Source of the DNA: Thiocapsa roseilacustris
GTDB taxonomy: Bacteria > Pseudomonadota > Gammaproteobacteria > Chromatiales > Chromatiaceae
DNA: 64,000 nucleotides
Reading direction: 5' to 3'
Assembly: GCF_041903755.1 (NCBI RefSeq)
Contig: NZ_JBBWVE010000007.1
Coordinates: 62,001-126,000 of the forward strand
A program made the translations under genes and the position numbers. Shown here one piece after another: positions 8,775-17,868 of the stretch. Below the pieces are notes generated by a model. The model searched no databases. It saw only the letters and a list, made by a program, of their open reading frames with translations, and was not told the DNA's origin. How positions within the stretch are numbered: the first letter of the stretch is position 1; every line of letters starts with the position of its first letter.

Positions 8775-8913
8775 TCGCATTTGCTCTGGATCGACGCTCA
8801 AGCCGACACCTCGTACCGTGACAGTGAACCAGAAGGCGAACCAGCTTGGCCGGCCGAACCGGCTGACTGATCCGGTCCGGGGTAGCACGCCTGTGGTGCC
8901 TCGTTCGGCCCCC

Positions 8914-9093
8914 GGGGGTTCACGGATCTGGTACGAGGAGCGGCTCGCGGCGCTGGTCGAGGCGGTGCCGGCGCTCGGGGTGATCGAGACCTGGGTTACC
9001 GGGGATCGGCGGGAGGGGAGGGAGGGGGAGCGGTGGTTGAATGCGATGGTCGGGAGGGGATCGGAGACACTCGCGGTTCAACGGATGTCTTAA
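8914..9093 (+). pseudogene. C-terminal remnant of class I methyltransferase
   Basis: About 45 codons encode a sequence almost identical to the C-terminal part of the methyltransferase at 5123-5809 (shared core ETWVTGDRREGREGE, then WLNA). No N-terminal or SAM-binding part precedes it. Together with the N-terminal piece at 3206-3400 it could be the other half of one split gene or a separate truncated copy. Confidence 0.75.
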
Positions 9094-9447
9094 CAACTGC
9101 ATGAGACGTCGGGGCCGGCCGAGCGTGCGACTTGAAGCGTCGGATAGCCACCCCGCCCGATGCCGGGTCTGCCCATGACGGATCATTCAGTTCTGGCGGC
9201 GATCAGGAGGAACTCGGCTGAATCCAGACGATCAGTCGAGTCGCCTCTACGGAAGGTAGACGCGCGTTGCGGACGCTGGCGGGCGGTCACGCTACTCATA
9301 CGCACATAAAAGTCCGTTTCGGCCGCTGTGTTTCAAAGTAAACGGTTCGGATCGTCGCTCGCTACGCTCGGACGATCTAACTTTATTCGTTAGGCGATCG
9401 CTGCTTGGAAAGTTGGGGTTCACTTCCGTTCACGCCAACCTACGGCC
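9094..9447. other. Intergenic region with nested inverted repeats
   Basis: No gene is seen. Around 9352-9382 an inverted repeat (GATCGTC ... GACGATC) encloses a GC-rich loop. It is followed by CTAAC, nine bases and GTTAGGC, a layout that resembles half of an integron attC site. Without a second site or an integrase this stays a suggestion. The structure could also act as a terminator between the convergent units. Confidence 0.35.
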
Positions 9448-10395
9448 CTACGCCGGCCGGATTGAAAACAGAGCAGTGATCTGACCGACATCGCCGGCAT
9501 CGTCCCGCCCCGTCATCATCCGCGACAACCCTTGGGTGAAGTTGATCACTCGCGGATCGGATGAGCAGCGATATTGCAGCATCGGCGGAATGTTTTGCAT
9601 TTGATTCGCCGTGATGGTGAAGCCAACCGGGTTGTAGGGGTCGTCCCCCATACCAAGGAGGTCGTTAATGAGGTCTGCGGCTCCATTGATGATCCAGTTT
9701 TGAAGCGAAGAAGATACGAGGCTCTCGTTGGTCATAGCCGTGGCTGCTTGCTGAGCGGCCGAACCCGCAGCACCGGCAGCGGCTGCATTGCGGGCTTCCT
9801 GAAATATCTGGTTGACCCGTACACGGACTTCGTCCCTCACCGCCTTCCGGTCACCGGAGTCGTGCTCTGTCAGGCTCAGCACAATACCAAGATCAACCGG
9901 GGGTCCTTCGTACAGAACCATGCCGTACTGCTGGATCCGGTTGTTGCCCTCAGGTCCGAGGACGACTTCGGGGAGCACGATATCCTTCGTGTAGCCGCTC
10001 GTTCCGATCGTCGAATGGATTGAACCAAAGATCTCGTCGCCATCTTCTTGTCGGATCTCAAGTCCGTAGCCTTCGAACGTGACTACGACCTTGTGAAGCT
10101 CGGATTCAACGACGGTGCCATCGTGGTCGTTGAAGGTTAGGCGACCGCCGCGGAAATCGGATCGCATCTTGTCGCCCGCCATGTTTAGAACAGGAAAACT
10201 CGGGTCAAGCGGCAATCCGACTGCAGAAGCAGGACCTCCGCTTTGCAACCAATGATTCATGATGGCGTTTCGCGCCCGCCTCGGCATTTCACGTTGCCAT
10301 CTTATACGCAGCATCGGATCCACCGGGGGGCGTTGGAGCGGTGGATTTTGATCCTCGCGCACGATTGCGCCAAATTCAACGTAGTTCTCAGGCAT
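9448..10395 (-). CDS. Hypothetical protein with LGFP-like segment
   Basis: A 315-residue protein without signal peptide or membrane helix. Near residues 48-80, WLQSGGPASAVGLPLD followed by GGRLTFN resembles one LGFP-type repeat, a motif of surface or wall-associated proteins. The middle is beta-rich, and an alanine-rich helical stretch follows (NAAAAGAAGSAAQQAATAM). The C-terminus is SRMMTGRDDAGDVGQITALFSIRPA. Function is unknown and no neighbour suggests one. Confidence 0.65.
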   Translation of the reverse strand: MPENYVEFGAIVREDQNPPLQRPPVDPMLRIRWQREMPRRARNAIMNHWLQSGGPASAVGLPLDPSFPVLNMAGDKMRSDFRGGRLTFNDHDGTVVESELHKVVVTFEGYGLEIRQEDGDEIFGSIHSTIGTSGYTKDIVLPEVVLGPEGNNRIQQYGMVLYEGPPVDLGIVLSLTEHDSGDRKAVRDEVRVRVNQIFQEARNAAAAGAAGSAAQQAATAMTNESLVSSSLQNWIINGAADLINDLLGMGDDPYNPVGFTITANQMQNIPPMLQYRCSSDPRVINFTQGLSRMMTGRDDAGDVGQITALFSIRPA

Positions 10396-10820
10396 CTTAG
10401 CTCTCTTTGGTCAGTCGTTCAGATCAGTGTTCGCTGCCTTGTGCTTGGAGGACGAGCGGCAGGCTTTCCTTCTTTTACCGTTAAAAGGGAGGATAGACAG
10501 AATTTCACTTATGTCTATATCACTGGGTATTAGTAGGGATACGCCTAGATTTACGATGGACCTTCACGCAAGGACCGGCGCGGCCGGCCCAGCCATGAAG
10601 TAATGGGAGCCGGGCGAAGCCCTTGGTTGCCTTCTGGCTTGTCGAAGGCAACCTTGTCTCTCTAGTCCGCAGGTAAAGAATGTTGGGGGCGAGAGGCAGC
10701 AATGCGTCCGGAACGGTCGCCCAGGACGTGGCGCCGAGCGGCAGGTTTGGGTCTGCCTGGCCATCAATAAGACTGAAAAGATTTTGGCCTACCGCTTGAG
10801 TTCCCGCGACAGCCGATGTC
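10396..10820. other. Intergenic region, possible gene remnant
   Basis: No complete gene is visible. On the minus strand around 10650-10800, one frame reads like a protein fragment (QNLFSLIDGQADPNLPLGA) but has no credible start or domain. It may be a decayed gene downstream of the helicase. Confidence 0.35.
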
Positions 10821-13697
10821 CTACAGATCCTCCGTGTACTTGCACCCGCTGACGTAGAAATTGGTGCAGCCCAGAAAGGGCCCCTTCTTGCCGCTCCTCT
10901 CGACCATTCGTCCCGTACCGCAGCGTGGACAAGCCCGCTCGCTGTAACCGCACAGCCCATTGTTGCAGGTATGCCGCTCCCCGGATGGGTCGGGCACGAG
11001 GTACCCCCTTTGACAGCGTCGGCAAGCCGGCTCCGTTCGCGTGCATCGCGGATAGTGCGAACACCCGTAGAAGTTGCCCGATGGACCGCTGCGCAGCAGC
11101 ATGATCCCGGTCTTGCATTGTCGGCACTTCACGGGGGCGACCGACGCCACGCCGCGCGTCTCGACGTCGACCCCGAAGCCTTGGATCTCCGCAACGAAGA
11201 CCGACGGCAGCCCGTCGTCGACGATCAGGTGAACGGAATGTCGGGCTCGCGTCAGGGCGACGTAGAACAGACGCCGCTCTTCGGCATGGGGCGCCTTTTC
11301 GGGTGCGGCCAACACCAAGGACAACAGAGGGTCGTCGACGATCTCCGACGGGAATCCGTAGCGTCCCGACTGCATGCCCAGCACGATGACATGATCGGCT
11401 TCCAGTCCCTTCGCGCCATGGGCGGTTTTGAACGTCGCTGAGAGGTTCGGATAGTCGCGTCCGATCGCGCTCCAAGGCAAACCGTCGCTCTGGAAGCCGT
11501 AGCGCCCGAGAAGCAAGACGCTACGTTTCGCGCCATCGGCCCGTCGAGCAATCTCCGAGAACGCGTCGCCGACCGGATCAAGGCTGTTCTCCCCCGAGCG
11601 ATGGATCAGGACGCTCGCGCCGGTCGAGGCGCGCTCCGCGGCGACGGTCTTTTTAATCTGGGCCGGATTGGCGAGCACGAAGCGGGTCGCCACCGCGTTG
11701 ATGCCGGCGTTGCACCGGAAGGTGCGGTCGAGGGGCACAGTTTCCGACGGACCGAAATGCTCCTCGAAGTCGCGCATCAAGGCGATATCGCTGCCGGCGA
11801 AGCGGTAGATCGCCTGCCAGTCGTCCCCCACGCAGAACAGCCGGTGGCCCTGCCCCTGATCCTTGAGTGCCTTGATCAGTTTCGCACGACCCGCCGAGAT
11901 GTCCTGGAACTCGTCGACCAGGATGCAACGGTACTCGGACCGGTAACGACCCGAGGCGACGTGATCCGCCGCGAGGAGAATCATGTCGTTGAAGTCGATC
12001 TCGTTGGCTGCTTGCAGGCGGCGCTCGTAGCGATCGTAGACCGCCTCGAACAGATCCAGGAAGGCGGCGGCGCGTCGCCCCTTGTCGCCTTGTCGGCGAA
12101 CTTTGCCGCGTAGCTCATCGAGCTGATGGCCACCCCCTTTGAAGTGTTGGAGGAAGGTTGCGGCAAGTTTGGTCATCAACCCGATGCGGTGCCCCGAGTT
12201 CAGTCGCTCCAGCGCCTGCTCCGACGAGATCGGATTGAAGACCACACCGGCCGCGCGCAACTGCCGCTCCAACTCGGCCAAGAGGGTCCCTTCGCGCTTC
12301 TGGTAACTGTAGGTCTCGATCAAGCGAGTGCCATGCGTCCGGTGGAGATCGCGCTTCCACTGGATGCCCGCGTGATACTCGGTCCGATCGACATACGGCG
12401 CGGTCGCCCCGTCCCGCGCGATCCCGAAGTGCTCGATGTAGAGATCCGCGTCGGTCAGATAGAAATCGGGCCTGTACTGACGATGTTCCGCGTCGGCGGT
12501 CGGATGCGGGTAATCGGCCTCGTAGCGATAGGGGATGCCCTTCAAGCACAGGAAATTCGCGATCTCGGCTTCCTCGAAGCTCTTCACCTGCTCGCCGTTG
12601 AGGCTGACCATGTCGACCGATTTGAGGTAGTCGTAGTACTCGCCTTCGCTCTTGAACTCGAACGGGCTGTGGTAAGGCGCAAAGTGACTCTGCGCGTAGG
12701 CGCGGGCGGCGTCCGATGTCTGCGGGTCGCGGATCGTCTCGGTCAGAAGCGCCTGCAGATGCTCCGTGAGCTCGCGTTCGTTGCCGGCCCAGGACGCAAG
12801 CGAAGGCTTGGTGCCGGTGGCGCGGGCGATGATGTCGAGACCCAAGGCGTGGAAGGTGCTGACCCGCAGGTCGAGACCGAAGCGTTCCTTGAGGCGTGTT
12901 TCCAGCTCCTCGGCAGCGTCACGGTTGAAGGCCAGCAACAGCAACTCACGGGGCTTGCACAGCTCCTTATGGAGGAGGTATCCGGCCTTGGCGACCATGA
13001 CGCTGGTCTTGCCCGAGCCGGCGCCGGCGATGACACGCGTGTTGTCCTCGTGGACGACCACCGCCCGTCGCTGCGCGGGGGTCAACGGTCGCGACTCGAC
13101 CGTGCTGAAGTAACCGTCGTAGCGTTTCAGCTCGGCATCTACAAAGGTCTCATTCGCTCGGGATCGGAAACCCGACGGGTCACTCGCAAAGCCCTGCAGG
13201 ACCCTCAATGCCGCGATGAGCCCTGGATGAGATGTCATCTCCTGCGCGGGAATGCCCAGCACGGGCGCCAGGATCGCCGTGTCCGACTTCGCGCGTGCGA
13301 CGCGATGGTGGGCAACCCAGAACTCGCCGGCCTCCGCGCGTTGGACCCACTCGGCGACCACGGTCGCGCGGGTCGCCTCGCGTTTGAGCAGAAGGACGGC
13401 CGCTTTGTAGTCCTGTTCGGCCTGCGCGAACGCCTCGACGAAGTGTTGTGCGGCGCTCTTGGACACGCCGGCAAGGCGCAACGCAGCCCCCGTTTGAGGC
13501 TGAACGATCAAGGTCGACCAGAACAGACCTCGTTCTACGCGAACCCCCTCGATCTGAGTATGGAGGAGTCGATGAGGCCCGGATCGACCGTAGACGGTCA
13601 ACGCACCCGGGCCGATCTCGGCCAATGGTTGCTTGCCGACGCCGTCGGCAAAGAGCCGGGCGAGAAGGTTCGGATGCAACGTGTGGTTGGTCATCAT
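10821..13697 (-). CDS. UvrD/Rep-type helicase (helicase IV-like) with nuclease-like insert and C-terminal zinc ribbons
   Basis: About 958 residues. A helicase IV-like N-terminal region precedes the superfamily 1 motor: Walker A VIAGAGSGKTS, motif Ia LLLLAFNRDAA, Walker B ILVDEFQDIS, motif III VGDDWQAIYRFAGSD, and the late motifs TAHGAKGLEADHV and LFYVALTRAR. Between the first motor motifs and Walker B lies an insert with RPDFYL, YIEHFG and IETYSYQK, the spacing of a PD-(D/E)XK nuclease fold. The last ~130 residues hold three or four Cys4 zinc ribbons of the topoisomerase type (CRQCKTG, CRRCQRG, CPRCGTG). It probably unwinds and processes DNA ends in repair. The start is uncertain: two adjacent ATGs at 13697 and 13694. 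Confidence 0.85.
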   Translation of the reverse strand: MMTNHTLHPNLLARLFADGVGKQPLAEIGPGALTVYGRSGPHRLLHTQIEGVRVERGLFWSTLIVQPQTGAALRLAGVSKSAAQHFVEAFAQAEQDYKAAVLLLKREATRATVVAEWVQRAEAGEFWVAHHRVARAKSDTAILAPVLGIPAQEMTSHPGLIAALRVLQGFASDPSGFRSRANETFVDAELKRYDGYFSTVESRPLTPAQRRAVVVHEDNTRVIAGAGSGKTSVMVAKAGYLLHKELCKPRELLLLAFNRDAAEELETRLKERFGLDLRVSTFHALGLDIIARATGTKPSLASWAGNERELTEHLQALLTETIRDPQTSDAARAYAQSHFAPYHSPFEFKSEGEYYDYLKSVDMVSLNGEQVKSFEEAEIANFLCLKGIPYRYEADYPHPTADAEHRQYRPDFYLTDADLYIEHFGIARDGATAPYVDRTEYHAGIQWKRDLHRTHGTRLIETYSYQKREGTLLAELERQLRAAGVVFNPISSEQALERLNSGHRIGLMTKLAATFLQHFKGGGHQLDELRGKVRRQGDKGRRAAAFLDLFEAVYDRYERRLQAANEIDFNDMILLAADHVASGRYRSEYRCILVDEFQDISAGRAKLIKALKDQGQGHRLFCVGDDWQAIYRFAGSDIALMRDFEEHFGPSETVPLDRTFRCNAGINAVATRFVLANPAQIKKTVAAERASTGASVLIHRSGENSLDPVGDAFSEIARRADGAKRSVLLLGRYGFQSDGLPWSAIGRDYPNLSATFKTAHGAKGLEADHVIVLGMQSGRYGFPSEIVDDPLLSLVLAAPEKAPHAEERRLFYVALTRARHSVHLIVDDGLPSVFVAEIQGFGVDVETRGVASVAPVKCRQCKTGIMLLRSGPSGNFYGCSHYPRCTRTEPACRRCQRGYLVPDPSGERHTCNNGLCGYSERACPRCGTGRMVERSGKKGPFLGCTNFYVSGCKYTEDL

Positions 13698-13952
13698 GCG
13701 GTCCCGGATCTGCGGAATGAGTCCGGGGTTCTTCGGAGAAGCGCCGCTGGGCATTCCATTGCAGAAGGCTGACTGGCAGGCCAGGACGCTCCGAACAGTC
13801 CTGGGTCGGTCTTTCCGGCCGGAAGTGTGCCACGGACGGCATCGTTCGCCTATGCCGCCCGGGCCCGTGGGGTAGTTTCGCGGGCCAATGCCCGCATTGG
13901 TCGAAGCGTCGCATCCACACTCGGATGCCCGCACCAACGGGAGATCGCCTCG

Positions 13953-14687
13953 ATGAGCCGCCGAAGATCAATCCTTCTCCTCGCCGGCTTGTGCCTGCTC
14001 GCAGCCGTCCCAGCGCTTGCGCAATCCGAACCCGCCGCCGACAGCCTCTACACCTTCCATACACCGAGCCGCGACGGGATCGGCAAGACCTATTTCGGCC
14101 GCGAGATCTCCCAAGTCATGGGTCACCAGGGCGCCGCTTGGCTGGAGCGAAGGACCCGTGTCGTCGAGGAGCGGCCCGACCGGGTCGTGGAGGGCATGGG
14201 GCTCGCGCCCGTTGCGCAGGTCGCCGACATCGGCGCAGGGACCGGGTACTTCACCTTCCGCATCGCCGAGGCCGTCCCGACGGGTCGCGTCTACGCGGTC
14301 GACGTTCAACCGGAGATGCTCGATGCCCTGCACAAGCGCATCGAGCGACGCGCGATCACCAACGTAGTCCCGGTCCTCGGCGCGGAGGATGATCCCAAGC
14401 TGCCGTCGGAGAGTCTCGATGCCGTGCTGCTTGTGGATGCCTACCACGAGTTCGCCTATCCCTACGAGATGATGCAGGGCATCCGCAGCGCGCTGCGACC
14501 GGGCGGACGGGTGTTCCTGATCGAGTACCGCGGCGAGGATCCACGGGTCCCCATCAAACCACTGCACAAGATGACCCAAGCGCAGGCCATCACCGAGCTC
14601 GAAGCCGTCGGGCTGCGCTGGGTCGAGAGCCTCGACATCCTGCCCACGCAGCATTTCATGGTGTTCGAGAAACCCGCCGAGGGCTAA
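13953..14687 (+). CDS. Exported class I methyltransferase
   Basis: A 244-residue protein with a clear signal peptide (SRRRSILLLAGLCLLAAVP, cleavage near ALAQ). The mature part is a SAM methyltransferase: VADIGAGTGYFTFRIAEA (motif I), VYAVDVQPEM (motif II), LDAVLLVDAYHEF and LRPGGRVFLIEY. The start is set by GGGAG 9 nt before the ATG at 13953. Secreted methyltransferases of this layout are common in gammaproteobacteria, but the substrate is unknown. It is followed after 4 nt by the SRPBCC gene, so the two are probably co-transcribed. Confidence 0.85.
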   Translation: MSRRRSILLLAGLCLLAAVPALAQSEPAADSLYTFHTPSRDGIGKTYFGREISQVMGHQGAAWLERRTRVVEERPDRVVEGMGLAPVAQVADIGAGTGYFTFRIAEAVPTGRVYAVDVQPEMLDALHKRIERRAITNVVPVLGAEDDPKLPSESLDAVLLVDAYHEFAYPYEMMQGIRSALRPGGRVFLIEYRGEDPRVPIKPLHKMTQAQAITELEAVGLRWVESLDILPTQHFMVFEKPAEG

Positions 14688-14691
14688 CCCC

Positions 14692-15093
14692 ATGCACCGA
14701 ATCGACCGCATGATCGAAGCCCCCGCCGGCCTCGCCTGGCGCATCCTGATCGACACACGTGAATGGCCGATCTGGGGGCCGAGCGTGCGCGCGGTGGAGG
14801 CACCAGCGGATCTGATCGGCCCCGGCATGCGAGGCCGGATCCAGACCCCGGTCGGCCTCTGGCTCCCCTTCGAGATCACCCGCTGGGAGCCCGAGCGCGC
14901 CTGGGCCTGGCGGGTCGCCGGCGTCGAGGCGACCGGACATCGCGTCGAGGCGCTCGGACCCGGACGCTGTCGCATCGCCTTCGAGATCCCGCGCTGGGCA
15001 CCCTTCTATCGCTTGGTTTGCGATGCGGCCTTGCGGCGGATCGATACTCGGGCGACATCTTTGCCTTCAGTAGGGCGTAGTCCTCGCCGATAA
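14692..15093 (+). CDS. SRPBCC (START-like) family protein
   Basis: A 133-residue protein of the helix-grip fold: IDRMIEAPAGLAWRILIDTREWPIWGP at the N-terminus, then paired strands (GMRGRIQTPVGLWLPFEITRWEPERAWAWRV). Family members bind hydrophobic ligands. The final ~20 residues (DTRATSLPSVGRSPRR) do not fit the fold, where a long C-terminal helix is expected. The gene may be truncated or frameshifted near 15045. It is coupled to the exported methyltransferase upstream. Confidence 0.75.
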   Translation: MHRIDRMIEAPAGLAWRILIDTREWPIWGPSVRAVEAPADLIGPGMRGRIQTPVGLWLPFEITRWEPERAWAWRVAGVEATGHRVEALGPGRCRIAFEIPRWAPFYRLVCDAALRRIDTRATSLPSVGRSPRR

Positions 15094-15137
15094 GGTCGTG
15101 CCGCTTAGGACGCGCATTTCTTATATTGGACGGTGAT

Positions 15138-15542
15138 ATGACGCGCCGGAAGCGGAAACAACAGCGGCTTGACGATGCTCGTCTCCAGCGTACGAAGGAT
15201 CTGGAAGGGATCGATCCGCGCAACGAGCTCGTGGTACCACCGCCGGGAGCCGTGATGGCAGATCCCGAGCAGCTCCGCCACAACAACACCTATGCTGTTC
15301 TTCCGCGGCTCTATATCGACAGGGTGGTGGTGTGCCGACAGTGTAGTCAGGAAGAGGTCTGGCCTGCCGCTCGGCAGAAGTGGTGGTACGAGGTGGCGAA
15401 AGGAAATATCAACACTGATGCGGTGTTATGCCGAACCTGCCGCAAGGCTGAGCAAACTCGCAGAGAAGAGGCTCGGCGGCGCCACCTGGAGGGCCTCGCG
15501 AGAACGCGCCGGTGCAGTGAAACAGAACCTCGATCGAACTGA
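15138..15542 (+). CDS. Small zinc-ribbon protein
   Basis: A 134-residue basic protein. Two CxxC pairs (VCRQCSQ and LCRTCRK) flank EEVWPAARQKWWYEVAKG, the layout of the small zinc-ribbon family with a WP...WWYE core. The termini are highly charged (TRRKRKQQR). It probably binds nucleic acid or protein, but the role is unknown. The gene is separate from its neighbours. Confidence 0.7.
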   Translation: MTRRKRKQQRLDDARLQRTKDLEGIDPRNELVVPPPGAVMADPEQLRHNNTYAVLPRLYIDRVVVCRQCSQEEVWPAARQKWWYEVAKGNINTDAVLCRTCRKAEQTRREEARRRHLEGLARTRRCSETEPRSN

Positions 15543-15680
15543 CGGCCTGGAACGTTTGCGGCGTTCGCCCGCCGGGTCCGCGCCCGGCTGCCGTCATGCG
15601 GCCGAAGGTCGACGATGCCGTGCCGCGGTCATGAATCCCGTCGACCGCTATGGCAGACTGCCCAGTAAGACATCCAACTG

Positions 15681-16085
15681 ATGCCCAGACCCATGACGCA
15701 AGCGACTCCGTGCCCCTGTGGCGGCCCACGGCCCTATGAGCGCTGCTGCGGACCCTATCTGGACGCCGCCGCGCTCCCGCCCGGCGTCGAGGCCCTGATG
15801 CGTTCGCGCTACGTGGCCTATGTCATGGATCGAACCGACTACATCCTCTCGACCTGGCACCCGCGCACGCGACCGCCCAAGCTCGATCCGGACCACGCGC
15901 CGGTGCGCTGGCTGGGGCTGACGATCCGCCGAGTCGAGGCGGGCACATCCGAGGATCGCGAGGGCATCGTCGAGTTCGTCGCACGCTATAAGGTCGGCGG
16001 TCGCGCCTACCGGCTCCACGAGACCAGCCGATTTGTGAACGAAGATGGGCGATGGCTCTATCTGGAGGCCGTCGCGCCGGACTGA
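15681..16085 (+). CDS. ychJ: YchJ/UPF0225 family SEC-C motif protein
   Basis: A 134-residue protein with the YchJ signature. The N-terminal SEC-C metal motif is CPCGGPRPYERCCGPYLD. It is followed by EALMRSRYVAYV and an NTF2-like core (YILSTWHPRTRPP, VEFVARYKVGGRAYRLHETSRF). These proteins are widespread in proteobacteria, with no firm biochemical role. The ATG at 15681 or the one at 15693 could be the start. Confidence 0.9.
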   Translation: MPRPMTQATPCPCGGPRPYERCCGPYLDAAALPPGVEALMRSRYVAYVMDRTDYILSTWHPRTRPPKLDPDHAPVRWLGLTIRRVEAGTSEDREGIVEFVARYKVGGRAYRLHETSRFVNEDGRWLYLEAVAPD

Positions 16086-16219
16086 TGCTCGGCCGCGGGG
16101 CCGCCTTCCACCCGGACCGCGATCCCCAGTGCGAGCAGATCCTCGACGAATGCCTCCGCGCTCGTGGCGCGGATCGGCCGCCCGTCGATCAGCTCTGAGA
16201 AGCGCGCGTAGCGGTCCAT
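16058..16219 (-). CDS. Possible small or remnant protein
   Basis: A 53-residue frame reading MDRYARFSELIDGRPIRATS then EAFVEDLLALGIAVRVEG. It reads like the end of a larger protein, and its 3' end overlaps the ychJ gene on the other strand. It may be a leftover of a lost gene. The remainder of 16220-16425 holds nothing I can support. Confidence 0.25.
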   Translation of the reverse strand: MDRYARFSELIDGRPIRATSAEAFVEDLLALGIAVRVEGGPAAEHQSGATASR

Positions 16220-16425
16220 GTAGTCCCGGCGGGACAGGTATTCGAGATGAAGACGAAGGGGGCGGAATGATGCATGTGGAGAGCAGTGAATGTTTGGTCG
16301 GTACCAAATTCCAATCCAAGACCTTTCGGCACGCAAAGACCAGCCACGCCGCAAGTCGAAGTATCACGGGAACCCCATGTCCTTTATTCGTGGTTCTTCT
16401 TGATTGACCATCTTCCCGAAACACC

Positions 16426-17868
16426 TTATGCGCACATGAAATCATCCAACTGGTTGTGACTGGAAATAATGTTACCAGACGGAACACCATACGCTTGGGC
16501 AAGCCGAATGCTTGAACCCAACAATGCGCGGTTGCGATCCAAATCAAATGCCGCTACGCTCAGTTGACCCAATCGATCAAATTCAGCATCGATCGCCTGG
16601 AAGACGTACTGCAATTTGGCATCCAGCGTTTTCAAGAAGGCATCCATATCCTGTCGAATGCGTTCTGCTACCTCGGCAGTCTTCCCGGTCACGAACTCGG
16701 CCAGTATCCGACCGGCTAGCGAACCGATCACGGCACCCACCAGCGGTAGCGGTATCAGCATCTGACCGGCGGTCGCCGCGACGCCGACAACGGCCGATTC
16801 GGAACACACGATCATCCCCAGATCGACAAACTGAACCAAGTCGATCTCTCCCGCATTGAGCTGGGTCACGAGTGAGCCGACGCCTCTCGATGCGCTGACC
16901 ATGGCGGCGGCAAATGGTGCCGACATGCTGGCATAGTTGGTCATCAGATAAATGGACACCCCCGCCACGGCGCCGATGCACGCCCCTTTCGCAGTTTCGA
17001 TGCCCACATCACCCCAGTCGACGGCTGTAAACTCGCCCTTGAACGGGTTCTTACCCTGTTTGTACTTTTCATAGAGAGAGGTCGAAAACGACAGCGCGCC
17101 ACCGACAGCACCCGCCATGGCAGCGGCGTTCGCCGCTTCCTGAAGACTGGGCCGATGGTCTTGGACGATGTGTTCCTTGATTCGCTGGTTTTCCCTTTCC
17201 AGGCCAGATTCATGTTCATCCAGTGTTGTATGTACCTTGCCCTGCTGGACTTCGGCATAAGTCGACACGCCTGGTTGAACCACCGTCCCGAACGGCTGCC
17301 CCGACTGCTGCTCGATCAGGTTAACTTTCTCGCGAATGGCATTCGCTGTCCGATCTGCTAAGCCGCAATTGTCCCCGGCTATGATCTTGCTGATCGTTTC
17401 ATGGGTATCCTTGGGGATGTGGTAATACGAGCCGTCTCTTCCAAAATTGGAGTACTTTTCCATGTGGTCGAGCACATGGTTCAGGTTATTGTTGACACCA
17501 TTAACGAACTTCGACTGAACGTCGACGCCGTTCAACAGGTAATCTTCAGGTGCTGTTCGACCCACCCCGTCGAAGGTTGCCGGCAGATCATGCTGATGCA
17601 ACGCGGCCCGCGCATTGCGGACGCCGACTTCAACATGCTCGGCAATCTCTCCGTGTTTCGTCAATTCACTGCCGAGAATCTTGTCAGGACTGCCAAGAAA
17701 CGTCAGAACCTCATCCATCTGCGCGACGGCTTTTCCAAAGGCCATATCCTGGGTAGCGATCTTCGCCAACTCATCCTGAAGGCGAGATGTGTTAATGGCT
17801 TGAACGACGACGCCACTAATCTGGTCGTTGACCAGAGGCGAGCGATCATAAGTTTGCCGAACGCTCAT
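16426..17868 (-). CDS. Glycine-rich membrane-inserting protein, second of a coupled pair
   Basis: A 480-residue protein with a helical, soluble N-terminal half and a hydrophobic, glycine/alanine-rich C-terminal half (AAMAGAVGGALSF; KGACIGAVAGVSIYLM; VVGVAATAGQMLIPLPLVGAVIGSLAGRILAEF), then an amphipathic end. This is the look of pore-forming or glycine-zipper membrane proteins. It starts at ATG 17868, which overlaps the stop of the upstream gene (ATGA), so the two are translationally coupled. Both proteins have the same architecture. I do not recognise the family; a two-part toxin or defence pair is a guess from architecture alone. Confidence 0.75.
   Translation of the reverse strand: MSVRQTYDRSPLVNDQISGVVVQAINTSRLQDELAKIATQDMAFGKAVAQMDEVLTFLGSPDKILGSELTKHGEIAEHVEVGVRNARAALHQHDLPATFDGVGRTAPEDYLLNGVDVQSKFVNGVNNNLNHVLDHMEKYSNFGRDGSYYHIPKDTHETISKIIAGDNCGLADRTANAIREKVNLIEQQSGQPFGTVVQPGVSTYAEVQQGKVHTTLDEHESGLERENQRIKEHIVQDHRPSLQEAANAAAMAGAVGGALSFSTSLYEKYKQGKNPFKGEFTAVDWGDVGIETAKGACIGAVAGVSIYLMTNYASMSAPFAAAMVSASRGVGSLVTQLNAGEIDLVQFVDLGMIVCSESAVVGVAATAGQMLIPLPLVGAVIGSLAGRILAEFVTGKTAEVAERIRQDMDAFLKTLDAKLQYVFQAIDAEFDRLGQLSVAAFDLDRNRALLGSSIRLAQAYGVPSGNIISSHNQLDDFMCA

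Noticed and set aside
9290..9410. Integron attC site
   Set aside because: Only one site-like structure is seen, with no second site and no integron integrase; kept only as a remark on the intergenic region.
12126..13772. 548-codon plus-strand frame
   Set aside because: Shadow of the helicase gene, which has all superfamily 1 motifs.
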